54,035 bases of DNA. It comes from an uncultured Oceanobacillus sp. Its GTDB lineage: Bacteria > Bacillota > Bacilli > Bacillales > Amphibacillaceae. The notes below the pieces were generated by a model. The model was not told the origin of the DNA. It did no database searches and saw nothing but the letters and a program-made list of their open reading frames with translations. Below, one piece after another: positions 33,005-40,947 of this stretch. Numbering within the stretch: the stretch's first letter is position 1; every line of letters starts with the position of its first letter. The position numbers were made by a program, and so were the translations under genes. The stretch spans positions 1 through 54,035 of the forward strand of contig CALKWU010000016.1 of the NCBI GenBank assembly GCA_938004015.1, given 5' to 3'.

Positions 33005-34756
33005 TCATATATTGACGGCTTGCATGATTTCTTCACGGTCTTGATATTGGATATCGTAAATTCTCCGATAAATTCCATTCTTTGCAAGCAATTCGTCATG
33101 ATTACCCCGTTCTTTGATTTCCCCATTTTCCAATACTAAAATTTCATCCGCATGTTTGATGGAAGAAATCCGATGGGCGATGATGAAAGATGTCCTGCCT
33201 TTCATCACTTCTTTCAATGCCAATTGGATTTTGAACTCTGTCTCCATATCCACAGCACTTGTTGCATCATCAAGGACCAAAATACTCGGATTGATGCACA
33301 ATGCCCGAGCGATGGCGATCCGTTGCTTCTGACCTCCGGAAAGCCCCATTCCCCTCTCTCCCAAGAGCGTGTCATAGCCCTTTGGCATACTCATAATGAA
33401 GTCATGGGCCTGGGCACGTTTTGCCGCATCGATGATTTGCTCATCAGGCACATCAGGTCTTCCATAAGCGATGTTTTCCCTGATCGTCGTCGAAAAAAGA
33501 AACGGTTCCTGCAAAACAAAACCGATATGACTCCGCAACGTTTTCAATTTATAGTCGGAAACGGGACGCCCGTCGACGAGCACTTCCCCTTCATCCGCTT
33601 CGTAAAATCTCGTAATCAGTTGGGTAATGCTCGTTTTACCTGCTCCTGTCGCACCGATTAAACCGATGATTTTTCCGGGAGGTGCATCGAAACTGATGTT
33701 TTTCAAAGCAGCATCGTCATCTTCCACATAACGTAAGGACACATTGTCGAACGTCACATGTCCTTTAATCGGTACATCCACGGCATTTTCTTTTTCTTCG
33801 ATATCTTCATTTTCATCAAGGATTTCTATCAAACGCTCTCCGGATGCTTTCGCTTGGGAAAACATATTCACCACAAATCCCAAATTCATGACTGGTCCGA
33901 GGATGTACCAAACTAAACTGAAGAAAGCGACGAGTTCACCTAATGCCATTTGTTCGTCGATGACGAGATATCCTCCAAAGCCTAGAAGGGAAACGACAGC
34001 CAAATTACCGATGAATTCCATAAGCGGAAAGTATTTTGCCCATAGTTTGGAAGTGTATAAATACTTTTGCCGGTAATCTTCATTGCTGGTGGAAAAACGA
34101 TCAATTTCAAAATCTTCCCTCGACAAAGATTTAACCGTATTGATGCCACTAATATTCTCTTGGATTCTCGTATTCAATCGGCCTAATGATTTCCTTACAT
34201 TCCGGAAAGCTGGATGGACCCGTTTATCGAATTTGTAGACGACAATGCCGAGGAATGGTATTGCAAACATTGTCACGAGTGCAAGCGGCACCGAATAATA
34301 AAACATGACGCTCATACTGACACCGATCAAAATGACGATGCGGATCAACTCCGCGAAACCAGCTGATAAGAAAAAGCGGAAGCCTTCCACATCCGCCGTC
34401 ATACGCGACATGAGATCGCCTGTTTTCGCATTGTCATAATATTTGAACGACAACGCTTGGAGTTTTTCATACAATGCATTCCGTAAATGATATACCGAAG
34501 TCATGCCAAACAGTTCACTCAAATATTGGAAAGAAAACGTGGAAATACCTTTGATGATCATCAAGCCGAAAAAGATGAGTGATATATATAAAATCAATTC
34601 GTATTGATTGCCGAGCACGACTTCATCGATAGTGATTTGCAATATGATCGGATATACGACTGTAATGCAAGTTAGAATGATGAGAAAGAATAACGACCAT
34701 AAAAAATAATGTTTATGCGGCCAATAAAATTCTTTCAATCGTTTAAAAGTATTCAA
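33005..34756 (-). CDS. ABC exporter subunit with degenerate ATPase site (YknU/BmrC-like)
   Basis: A 583-residue half transporter with six helices (about 17-300) and an ATPase domain: Walker A GATGAGKTS, signature LSGGQKQRIA, Walker B ILVLDDATSAVD and H-loop IIAHRISS. The catalytic glutamate after Walker B is aspartate, as in the non-catalytic subunit of BmrC/BmrD-type heterodimers. Its own signature is canonical while the partner's is not, so one composite site is active and the other degenerate. Start is TTG five bases after GGAGGAAC. Upstream gene of the pair, 16 bases from the partner. Confidence 0.92.
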   Translation of the reverse strand: MNTFKRLKEFYWPHKHYFLWSLFFLIILTCITVVYPIILQITIDEVVLGNQYELILYISLIFFGLMIIKGISTFSFQYLSELFGMTSVYHLRNALYEKLQALSFKYYDNAKTGDLMSRMTADVEGFRFFLSAGFAELIRIVILIGVSMSVMFYYSVPLALVTMFAIPFLGIVVYKFDKRVHPAFRNVRKSLGRLNTRIQENISGINTVKSLSREDFEIDRFSTSNEDYRQKYLYTSKLWAKYFPLMEFIGNLAVVSLLGFGGYLVIDEQMALGELVAFFSLVWYILGPVMNLGFVVNMFSQAKASGERLIEILDENEDIEEKENAVDVPIKGHVTFDNVSLRYVEDDDAALKNISFDAPPGKIIGLIGATGAGKTSITQLITRFYEADEGEVLVDGRPVSDYKLKTLRSHIGFVLQEPFLFSTTIRENIAYGRPDVPDEQIIDAAKRAQAHDFIMSMPKGYDTLLGERGMGLSGGQKQRIAIARALCINPSILVLDDATSAVDMETEFKIQLALKEVMKGRTSFIIAHRISSIKHADEILVLENGEIKERGNHDELLAKNGIYRRIYDIQYQDREEIMQAVNI

Positions 34757-34888
34757 TTTTGTTCCTCCTTCGCAATAGTCAGTATATATTAATATAACGG
34801 AAACCGAAATAAATAGCCATATCAAAATCCATAAATCAAACCGAAATGTAAAGTTTTTATATTCCGTGAATTCTGATTTTTAAGCGTA

Positions 34889-34921
34889 AATAAAAAGGTC
34901 AGGGTTTAATCCCCAACCTCT
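34889..34921 (-). terminator. Terminator of the CBS-domain gene
   Basis: On the minus strand GAGGTTGGGG and CCCTGACCT form an imperfect stem, followed by TTTTTATTT. Confidence 0.6.
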
Positions 34922-34942
34922 ATCCATGATTATCCGGGAAAT

Positions 34943-35392
34943 TCACTTTTTATAGTTCCTGATGTAATAGTCCTTTTTGATTTCTTTTAAAATCGCCCTT
35001 CTCGTCAAAATCCCGTCGAAATATCCATCTTCATCAACGACGCAAACAAAAGCATGATTGATAAGCGCATTCAATCCATCGATCAACGTATCCTTCTTCG
35101 TAAGACGTGGTATATCACTTTTCATAATGTCCTGTACACGTAATTCTGAAAGCTTTTCAATTTCAAATCGTTCCAGCCCGAGAGTTTCATTTAAAATGAC
35201 CGTTTTTCCAATGATACCGACTAATTTGTAAGATGCATCCAAGACCGGAACGGCTGCGTATCCTGATTTCACTAAAACGAGCAAAGCATGTTCCACCGGA
35301 TTGTTCAATTGGACGTGGGCCACTTTTTCTGATGGAATCATCAATTCTTCCACCAAAATGTTTTGTATATCCCTTTCTTGCATCGTACTCAC
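34943..35392 (-). CDS. cbpB: c-di-AMP-binding CBS protein (DarB/CbpB, YkuL-like)
   Basis: A 149-residue protein of two CBS repeats (about 18-75 and 85-140): VAHVQLNNPVEHALLVLVKSGY, VPVLDASYKLVGIIG, DIPRLTKKDTLIDG, FVCVVDEDGYFDGILTRRAI. The match to B. subtilis DarB is good along the whole length. DarB binds c-di-AMP and, when free, activates the ppGpp synthetase Rel and pyruvate carboxylase. Start GTG is chosen because GGGGG lies eight bases upstream. It stands alone with its own terminator. Confidence 0.9.
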   Translation of the reverse strand: MSTMQERDIQNILVEELMIPSEKVAHVQLNNPVEHALLVLVKSGYAAVPVLDASYKLVGIIGKTVILNETLGLERFEIEKLSELRVQDIMKSDIPRLTKKDTLIDGLNALINHAFVCVVDEDGYFDGILTRRAILKEIKKDYYIRNYKK

Positions 35393-35786
35393 CAATATTA
35401 CCCCCTTATAAAATAAACAAACTCCATCCAGTTCGGGTACATTTCGTCCATTTTTGTAGTTTCGTATATTCGATTGCATCAATTTTATCTTTCACTGTTC
35501 TTCATTTATTGTAACAGATTTATGGATGAAGGACACCTTTCATCCGGAAGAAGACTACTTTACGACTAATTTGCAATCACAATTTTTGAGTACTTGTTTC
35601 CCCTTCATCTATCCTTTACAATGAAAAAGAAACGGATTATTTTTAAAACAGGCTTCGACTTGGAAATAATGCTTTTCTTCTTAAAACCATGTCATTTTAT
35701 TTGTTCTATTATGTTAATTATAACGACTTTTTTGAATAATATCAATTGTGCAACGTTTTTCACTGTTTTCCTTGAAGAATAAGAGC
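35393..35786. other. About 390-bp intergenic region between cbpB and ykuE
   Basis: No gene that I can support. It contains a small inverted repeat, GGATGAA...TTCATCC (about 35523-35545), and AT-rich stretches that may hold the divergent promoters. Confidence 0.35.
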
Positions 35787-35787
35787 G

Positions 35788-35815
35788 TCCGCATATGTTG
35801 GACGTTTTTATTTGT
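35788..35815 (+). terminator. Hairpin with T-run before ykuE
   Basis: CGTCC and GGACG pair around GCATATGTT and are followed by TTTTTATTTG. It looks like a terminator ending an unseen short plus-strand transcript, or an attenuator of ykuE. Confidence 0.5.
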
Positions 35816-35854
35816 AAAGGACAATGGGAACGACTTTTAGAGAGGTTGACCAAA

Positions 35855-36715
35855 ATGGATCGGCGTTCTTTTTTGAAACATATGGTTTGGGCGTTCTTAG
35901 TCCTCATCGGATTCAGCAGCGGAACATTTTATTACAGTAGGGAAATTGAAACACAAACGTTGGAAATCCGGAAAGAAAGTTTATCCTCCAATAAAATACC
36001 CACCACCTTCCATAATAAAAAAATCATCCAGTTTTCCGATACACATCTCGGCTTTCACTTCTCCTCCAAGGATTTTAAAAAGCTAGCGGCAGAGATAAAC
36101 AAAAGGAAACCAGATATCATCGTTTTCACGGGAGACTTGATTGATGATCCGAAGCAATTGCAAGATGGCAATCTCGTTCCAATCATCGATGCATTGCGAG
36201 CATTGGAAGCACCACTGGGAAAATATTGGATTTACGGTAATCATGATCATGGCGGATATGGTACGGAAATCGTTTTAGACATTATGGAAAAAGGCGGATT
36301 CACCCTACTGCAAAACAATCATGTTGAAATCAACGAACAGAACGGTTCGATCATCATTGCAGGAATTGATGATTTGATGTTAGGGAAACCGGACATCCGG
36401 ACAGCATTGGCCGATGCTGATCCTGATTTATTCACCATTCTTCTTGCCCATGAGCCGGACTTTGCTGATGAAACCGTCAACTATCCGGTGGATGTCCAAT
36501 TGTCCGGACATAGTCATGGGGGCCAAGTCCGTTTTCCTATTATCGGACATCTTTATACTCCTCTCTATGCAGAGAAGTACGTGCTCGGAAAATATATTTT
36601 GCGTGATAAGTTGGAACTGTTCGTAAATGCCGGAATCGGAACAACTCGTGTCCCCTATCGGTTGTTTTGTAAACCGGAAATTCATGAATACACATTGAAA
36701 ACTAAAATGTCATAA
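35855..36715 (+). CDS. ykuE: Tat-exported metallophosphoesterase (YkuE-like)
   Basis: A 286-residue calcineurin-like phosphoesterase. The N-terminus MDRRSFLKHMVWAF is a twin-arginine signal (RRSFLK), as in B. subtilis YkuE, a TatAy-Cy substrate. Metal motifs are QFSDTHLGF, VFTGDLIDD, YGNHDHGGYG (GNHD), and the late AHEPD and LSGHSHGGQVRFP. YkuE is reported to bind the cell wall; its substrate is not established. ATG at 35855 follows AGAGAGG; a longer frame from 35795 would run through the hairpin and is rejected. Confidence 0.92.
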   Translation: MDRRSFLKHMVWAFLVLIGFSSGTFYYSREIETQTLEIRKESLSSNKIPTTFHNKKIIQFSDTHLGFHFSSKDFKKLAAEINKRKPDIIVFTGDLIDDPKQLQDGNLVPIIDALRALEAPLGKYWIYGNHDHGGYGTEIVLDIMEKGGFTLLQNNHVEINEQNGSIIIAGIDDLMLGKPDIRTALADADPDLFTILLAHEPDFADETVNYPVDVQLSGHSHGGQVRFPIIGHLYTPLYAEKYVLGKYILRDKLELFVNAGIGTTRVPYRLFCKPEIHEYTLKTKMS

Positions 36716-36813
36716 AGGTTTCAAATTCTTTTCTTTATTAAGCAAAACGCCAGTATGATAAAATGTTATATTGAAACTATAAGCAATAATTATAGAAAGG
36801 AAGATTGTCTTAC

Positions 36814-37392
36814 ATGAAACGTTTGCTCATACTGTTGGCACTCTCCCTTTTCCTTGCCGGTTGTGGTGAAGCGATCGAAACGAACATGAACGAAGACATG
36901 CTCGAATTTGAATTCACGACACAAGACAATGAAACGCTTAGTCTCGAGGACTTAAAGGGCAATTATTGGATCGCCGACATGATTTTCACAAATTGTGAAA
37001 CTGTTTGTCTTCCAATGACTGCAAACATGAAATTATTACAAGATCGTTTAAAGGAAGAAGGGTTTGACGATATACAGTTGGTTTCCTTCAGCGTAGACCC
37101 TGATTATGATACACCGGAAGTATTGAAAGAATACGGGGAAAGCTATGATGCTGATTTCAGCAACTGGACATTCTTGACCGGCTATGACTTTGAGACGATT
37201 AAAGAGATTTCCATCAAATCCTTCAAAAGTATTTTGGCAGAACCTCCAGAAGGCGATGATCAAGTAACCCACGGAACACGTTTCTTCTTAGTCAACCCCG
37301 AGGGGAAAGTCATCAAGCATTATGATGGGGTACAATCCGGCAATATGGAATCGATCGTAAACGATATTAGAAAGATAAAAGAAGCTGAATAA
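36814..37392 (+). CDS. SCO1/SenC family lipoprotein
   Basis: A 192-residue thioredoxin-fold lipoprotein. Signal peptide MKRLLILLALSLFLAGC has lipobox LAGC. The copper ligands of the SCO family are present: CETVC (C61 and C65) and the histidine in VTHGTRFFLVN (about 152). SCO proteins deliver copper to the CuA site of cytochrome c oxidase or act as thiol reductants. No oxidase genes are nearby. The ATG lies 12 bases from GAAAGGA; a TTG three codons earlier is too close. Confidence 0.9.
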   Translation: MKRLLILLALSLFLAGCGEAIETNMNEDMLEFEFTTQDNETLSLEDLKGNYWIADMIFTNCETVCLPMTANMKLLQDRLKEEGFDDIQLVSFSVDPDYDTPEVLKEYGESYDADFSNWTFLTGYDFETIKEISIKSFKSILAEPPEGDDQVTHGTRFFLVNPEGKVIKHYDGVQSGNMESIVNDIRKIKEAE

Positions 37393-37418
37393 TAAAAAAG
37401 ATTCTTAATTTGAGTTTT

Positions 37419-37447
37419 AAAAAGCATTTTTTATAAATGCTTTTTTC
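37419..37447 (+). terminator. Terminator of the SCO1 gene
   Basis: AAAAAGCATTT pairs with AAATGCTTTTTT around five bases. Confidence 0.85.
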
Positions 37448-37633
37448 TTTTGGAGGAATATCATGAAATGGCCTAGTTAAATATATTATTGTTCTCGTTT
37501 CCAAAACCCAAGAAAACTTGAGCTCAATAATGGAAAATCGACAAAAATTCAGTTTCAGCATAAATCATCCGTTGATAAAACGCTTTCTTTAATGTACGAT
37601 AGAACTATATAGTTAAATAAAAGAGGTGAATTT

Positions 37634-38104
37634 ATGAGCAACGATGCAGAATTGCAGCAATTAGCACAAGCAATATTCACGGTAAATCGCCATGCGAAAA
37701 CTGCACTTGAGCCGCAGCATTTATATTTCATCAAAAAAGAAGCGATCAACAAACTATTGAAGGAAAAACGTGCAAAAAAAATTGGGCTTCACTTCACAGA
37801 CCGGCCGAAATACAGCAACCAACATTCAACGCTTCTTGTAAAAGTAGCGGATTATTATTTCCATATCCCACCATCGAAGGAAGACATCCAAGAACTGGAG
37901 CATCTCGGCTCATTGGATAAAAATTTCCGGAATCCCCAAACAAAAATGTCACTTTCCCAAGCGAAACGTATTTTGTATCCTTATATCAATTATAAGCCTC
38001 CGAGCAAACCGAAGCACAACCATACATATGCTTCGTCCTATTATACCCCTTCTTCCCTCGGAAAAATGGAATGGCCGCCAACAAAAAGACGCAGGAATTA
38101 TTGA
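37634..38104 (+). CDS. ykyB: YkyB family protein
   Basis: A 156-residue basic, soluble protein: ELQQLAQAIFTVNRHAKTA at the start, LYFIKKEAINKLLKEKRAKK, then a low-complexity tail rich in K, P, Y and S and ending RRRNY. This is the YkyB family of Bacillus, of unknown function. AAAGAGGTG precedes ATG with good spacing. It lies in the ykuE/ykuL neighbourhood, as in B. subtilis. Confidence 0.88.
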   Translation: MSNDAELQQLAQAIFTVNRHAKTALEPQHLYFIKKEAINKLLKEKRAKKIGLHFTDRPKYSNQHSTLLVKVADYYFHIPPSKEDIQELEHLGSLDKNFRNPQTKMSLSQAKRILYPYINYKPPSKPKHNHTYASSYYTPSSLGKMEWPPTKRRRNY

Positions 38105-38134
38105 GGTTATTTTGGATGGATTGAAATTGGACAA

Positions 38135-38167
38135 GGCGTGGAAGCGAACGTGCTTTCACGCCTTTTT
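38135..38167. terminator. Terminator between ykyB and the membrane-protein gene
   Basis: GGCGTGGAAGC pairs with GCTTTCACGCC around GAACGT, followed by TTTTTG; it overlaps the stop of the convergent gene. Confidence 0.82.
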
Positions 38168-38488
38168 GTCGAACAATCGTTTATAAAGGAATTTGAAACC
38201 ATTGGCGATCAACAATACAAAACCAAAAATCCCGATCACTTGCAATAAATACGGGAGAAAGACAACTGCTTTCGCCTCTTCATTGCCAATGATCAAAATA
38301 AAGAAAAATAGATTCAAAAACAACCATGTCCCACAAAGAAAGCTCAATAATTGGACCCTTCTCTTATCCAGCGCCCAATCGATGAGGCGCTTAGCTAATA
38401 CAAAAGCACAACCGAACAACAACATGGCTGCAACGAAAAAACTAAAATGGTGGTGGAATATGGCAAACTCACCGATGATTCTCTCCAT
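38156..38488 (-). CDS. Hypothetical membrane protein, 110 aa
   Basis: A membrane protein with three strong helices (about 14-38, 46-66 and 74-100), a histidine cluster near the N-terminus (FAIFHHHFSFF) and a basic tail (YKRLFDKKA). GGAGTGG lies four to five bases before ATG. I recognise no family. It stands between convergent ykyB and divergent DMT transporter genes, so context gives no role. Confidence 0.7.
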   Translation of the reverse strand: MERIIGEFAIFHHHFSFFVAAMLLFGCAFVLAKRLIDWALDKRRVQLLSFLCGTWLFLNLFFFILIIGNEEAKAVVFLPYLLQVIGIFGFVLLIANGFKFLYKRLFDKKA

Positions 38489-38603
38489 TTAACCACTCCC
38501 ATGATCATCATGGAAATATTTTTCCCATCTTCCGTCTTTCCCATACCTCTTATGAGCACAGTGTTGTATAATAAATAGAAAATATTGGAAAGGGATAGAT
38601 AAG

Positions 38604-39503
38604 ATGAATATAGCTTTTCTATATATTCTATTCGGCGCAGCACTTTGGGGGACGATTGGTTTTTATGTGAAGCACCTTTATCATTTCGGTTTCACACCGA
38701 TGGAAGTGGTGACGTTGCGGGTATGGACGTCGGCATTGATCCTCGTTTTATATTTACTCATCACAAACCGGAAGCGTCTCAAACTGGACAAACTGACAGA
38801 TGTTAAATACTTCATCGGTACCGGAATCTTCAGCATCGTATTTTTCAACTATTGTATGTTCACAGCCATCGAAATTTCATCGATACCTGTCGCATCAGCT
38901 TTACTGTACACCGGACCGGCATTCGTCACGATCCTTTCTTACTTTCTATTCCAAGAACCTTTCACAAGAGTAAAAATAACAGCACTTTTCATCACTCTAT
39001 TTGGAACAAGTCTTGTTGTAGGTTTAATCCCTTTCAATAAAGAAGCATTTAAAATCACCAGCATCATTTTTGGAATCGGTTCAGGAATTGGTTATGCACT
39101 TTACAGTATCTTCAGCAAGTATGCCTTGAGAAAATACACGAGCCTGACGATTACGACCTTCACATTTTTGACGGCTGCTGTCGCTTTGACCCCTTTCTTT
39201 CCATATAAAGAAAAAGGTGGATTGCTCATGGAGCCGGAAGTGCTCGCCTATGCTTTCGGACTCGGACTGTTGCCGACAGCATTAGCTTATATCGTTTATA
39301 CACATGGTTTAAATCAAACGGAAGCATCCAAGGCCGCCATTTTGACGACAGTTGAACCAGTAGTTGCAACCATCATCGGAATATTCATTTTCCAAGAAGC
39401 TTTTTCCTTCATACAAATGATTGGAATGGCTTGCATCATTTTCGCTGTCATCGTCATCCAACTTTATCATAAAAACGATTCCATCGAAGCCAAAGCTTCA
39501 TAA
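38604..39503 (+). CDS. EamA/DMT superfamily transporter
   Basis: A 299-residue protein with ten membrane helices in two EamA repeats (about 5-135 and 150-285). The first shows GAALWGTIGFYVKH and the second GYALYSIFSKYAL; QTEASKAAILTTVEPVVA in the second repeat is a typical EamA segment. Members export amino acids or other metabolites; the substrate cannot be named. GGAAAGGG lies about eight bases before ATG, and a TATAAT is near 38568. Confidence 0.9.
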   Translation: MNIAFLYILFGAALWGTIGFYVKHLYHFGFTPMEVVTLRVWTSALILVLYLLITNRKRLKLDKLTDVKYFIGTGIFSIVFFNYCMFTAIEISSIPVASALLYTGPAFVTILSYFLFQEPFTRVKITALFITLFGTSLVVGLIPFNKEAFKITSIIFGIGSGIGYALYSIFSKYALRKYTSLTITTFTFLTAAVALTPFFPYKEKGGLLMEPEVLAYAFGLGLLPTALAYIVYTHGLNQTEASKAAILTTVEPVVATIIGIFIFQEAFSFIQMIGMACIIFAVIVIQLYHKNDSIEAKAS

Positions 39504-39510
39504 ATACATA

Positions 39511-39549
39511 AAAACGAGGGTGGATATTTGTTGTTCCACCCTCGTTTTA
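39511..39549. terminator. Terminator between the DMT transporter and fbpB-like genes
   Basis: AAAACGAGGGTGGA and TCCACCCTCGTTTT are exact 14-base complements; the position serves two convergent genes. Confidence 0.93.
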
Positions 39550-39555
39550 TTCGGA

Positions 39556-39729
39556 TCATCCTTCACTACTGAAAAGTTCTCTTTCTTCATGATCACTTTC
39601 CTGGCGTGCACGTTCTGCATGCCTTTTTTCTATACGCAATTCAAGTTGATTAAGACGGTTCTCATCGTTCATTAATTCACTTATATTTTGATTGACTAAT
39701 TGTTCGAAACTCATACGTCTAGGTCTCAT
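39556..39729 (-). CDS. FbpB-like small basic protein
   Basis: A 57-residue protein: MRPRRMSFEQLVNQNISELM then NDENRLNQLELRIEKRHAER. This is the pattern of the FbpB (Fur-regulated basic protein) family, in which B. subtilis FbpB acts with the small RNA FsrA in iron sparing, possibly as an RNA chaperone. AAAGGAG lies eight bases before the chosen ATG. A TATAAT (39759-39764, minus strand) and a Fur-like word (CTCATTATCATTT near 39830) lie upstream, which would suit iron control but is weak evidence. Confidence 0.8.
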   Translation of the reverse strand: MRPRRMSFEQLVNQNISELMNDENRLNQLELRIEKRHAERARQESDHEERELFSSEG

Positions 39730-39754
39730 TTTTTGCACTCCTTTATATATTCTA

Positions 39755-39785
39755 ACTTTATTATAGCCTAATTTTCATTGTTTCA
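39755..39785 (-). promoter_or_regulatory. Promoter of the fbpB-like gene
   Basis: Minus-strand TATAAT near 39759-39764, with TTGAAA about 15 bases upstream, a short spacer. Confidence 0.45.
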
Positions 39786-39821
39786 ATCAAAATTATTTGA
39801 ACATTTTAGTAACTCTGTTCA

Positions 39822-39840
39822 AAATTAAATGATAATGAGT
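39822..39840. promoter_or_regulatory. Candidate Fur-box half site
   Basis: AAATGATAATGAG (plus strand) matches one half of the Fur consensus GATAATGATAATCATTATC. The other half is absent, so this is a weak candidate, supported only by the nearby fbpB-like gene. Confidence 0.25.
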
Positions 39841-40090
39841 TGCTGTTCGGTTTTATTATATCGTTTATACGTAGAATTTTCAAATAAATCGATTTAAATA
39901 GAATTGTTTATCCAAAAAACAAACCCTTTCGACCTGCGTGATAAGTCCCGAACCGGTGTTTAACACCTACTCATGAGCACCTCTTCCCTCTCCTGCATAT
40001 TCCTAAGCATATCCAGTTGAAATTGAATTTTATTGTCGATAATGATGGTTGGATATGCTACTATAAAATTAATAAGAAAGAAAAGGGTGG
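39841..40090. other. Structured intergenic region upstream of the signal peptidase gene
   Basis: About 250 bases without a gene. It contains a palindrome GGTGTTTAACACC (about 39954-39966), a C/T-rich stretch (CACCTCTTCCCTCTCC, about 39979-39994), and an inverted repeat AGCATATCCA (40006-40015) with TGGATATGCT (40050-40059) enclosing GATAATGATGG. This may be a small RNA or a leader; I could not identify it. Confidence 0.4.
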
Positions 40091-40096
40091 CAACAG

Positions 40097-40618
40097 TTGA
40101 CATCAAAACGGAAACTCGGATGGTTTGATTGGTTGAAATCCATGATCATAGCGATAATCATTGCGCTTTTTATACACAATTTCATTTTCGCTACCTCCAT
40201 CGTTGAAGGAGACAGTATGGAGCCGACATTGGAAGATGGAGAAAAGTTGATTTTCAACAAGCTCATTTATTTCCTTGATGAACCGGAACGGGGAGACATC
40301 ATCATTATTCGACAAGCTGACAAAAATTACGTAAAACGGATTATCGCTTTACCGGGTGAAACGATTGAAATAAGAAACAGTGAATTATATATTGACGGGG
40401 AACGTTACATCGAAACATTCCTCAGTGAAGAGTACAGCAAGAAAACCGGGGAGTTCGGACCGATTCGTGTGCCCCATGACAGTTATTTCGTGATGGGGGA
40501 TAACCGGGCGATCAGTAAGGATAGTAGGAATGGTCTCGGATATATTAAACGGGACGAAATCATCGGCAGATCGGAACTGATCATTTATCCGTTCACAGAA
40601 TGGGGTTGGACGAAATGA
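40097..40618 (+). CDS. Type I signal peptidase
   Basis: A 173-residue membrane protease cleaving secretory signal peptides, SipS/SipT type. One N-terminal membrane anchor (about 13-33) is followed by the catalytic serine S40 in GDSMEPTL and lysine K80 in YVKRIIALPGE, then the conserved MGDNR...SKDSR box. The Ser/Lys dyad is intact. The start is TTG, preceded by AAAGGGTGG, giving MTSKRKLGWFDW. It is a single gene with its own terminator. Confidence 0.95.
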   Translation: MTSKRKLGWFDWLKSMIIAIIIALFIHNFIFATSIVEGDSMEPTLEDGEKLIFNKLIYFLDEPERGDIIIIRQADKNYVKRIIALPGETIEIRNSELYIDGERYIETFLSEEYSKKTGEFGPIRVPHDSYFVMGDNRAISKDSRNGLGYIKRDEIIGRSELIIYPFTEWGWTK

Positions 40619-40620
40619 AA

Positions 40621-40655
40621 CAGGGCAAGCCGTTCAGGATGCTTGCCCTGCTTCT
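40621..40655 (+). terminator. Terminator of the signal peptidase gene
   Basis: CAGGGCAAGC and GCTTGCCCTG are exact complements directly after the stop codon, followed by CTTCTTTT. Confidence 0.88.
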
Positions 40656-40732
40656 TTTCCGTTGAAAAAGTGATAATGATTCCATTACAAAAGTAATGAT
40701 GCGAGCTTTTCATGAAAGAAAGCGGGAACATA

Positions 40733-40810
40733 TTACTCGTGGTCAAAAACACAGAAACCAATATTCAAAATCAGGATACCAAACATAACGATCGCAAAAA
40801 GCATTTCCAT
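40733..40810 (-). CDS. 25-residue hydrophobic peptide
   Basis: A very short ORF with an excellent ribosome site (AAGGAGGA, eight bases before ATG). The product is one hydrophobic segment (MEMLFAIVMFGILILNIGF) with an acidic end (CVFDHE), a likely single-pass membrane peptide. A small hairpin (CATTAC-TTTT-GTAATG, minus strand, about 40682-40700) lies downstream. I recognise no family; it could be a small toxin-like peptide or a membrane-protein modulator. It is convergent with the signal peptidase gene. Confidence 0.5.
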   Translation of the reverse strand: MEMLFAIVMFGILILNIGFCVFDHE

Positions 40811-40947
40811 TTGATAGTTCCTCCTTCATCTCTATATTGGATGGCAATATCGATTATGTATCTTCGTCATGATTCTATCATATCAATTTTTTGGTTCGAA
40901 ATAAAGGTCTTTGTGATAAAATAGTGAAGATTACAGGTGGTGATGAC

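Noticed and set aside
39927..39995. On the minus strand, AGAGGTGC...GAGTA and CGAAAGGG recall parts of a lysine riboswitch (L box).
   Set aside because: The remaining conserved L-box blocks (such as the GCCGAAG segment) are missing, spacing is wrong, and the downstream gene is fbpB-like rather than a lysine gene.
40669..40690. TGATAATGATTCCATTAC as a Fur box.
   Set aside because: Only the first half matches the consensus; the position is between 3' ends rather than at a promoter.
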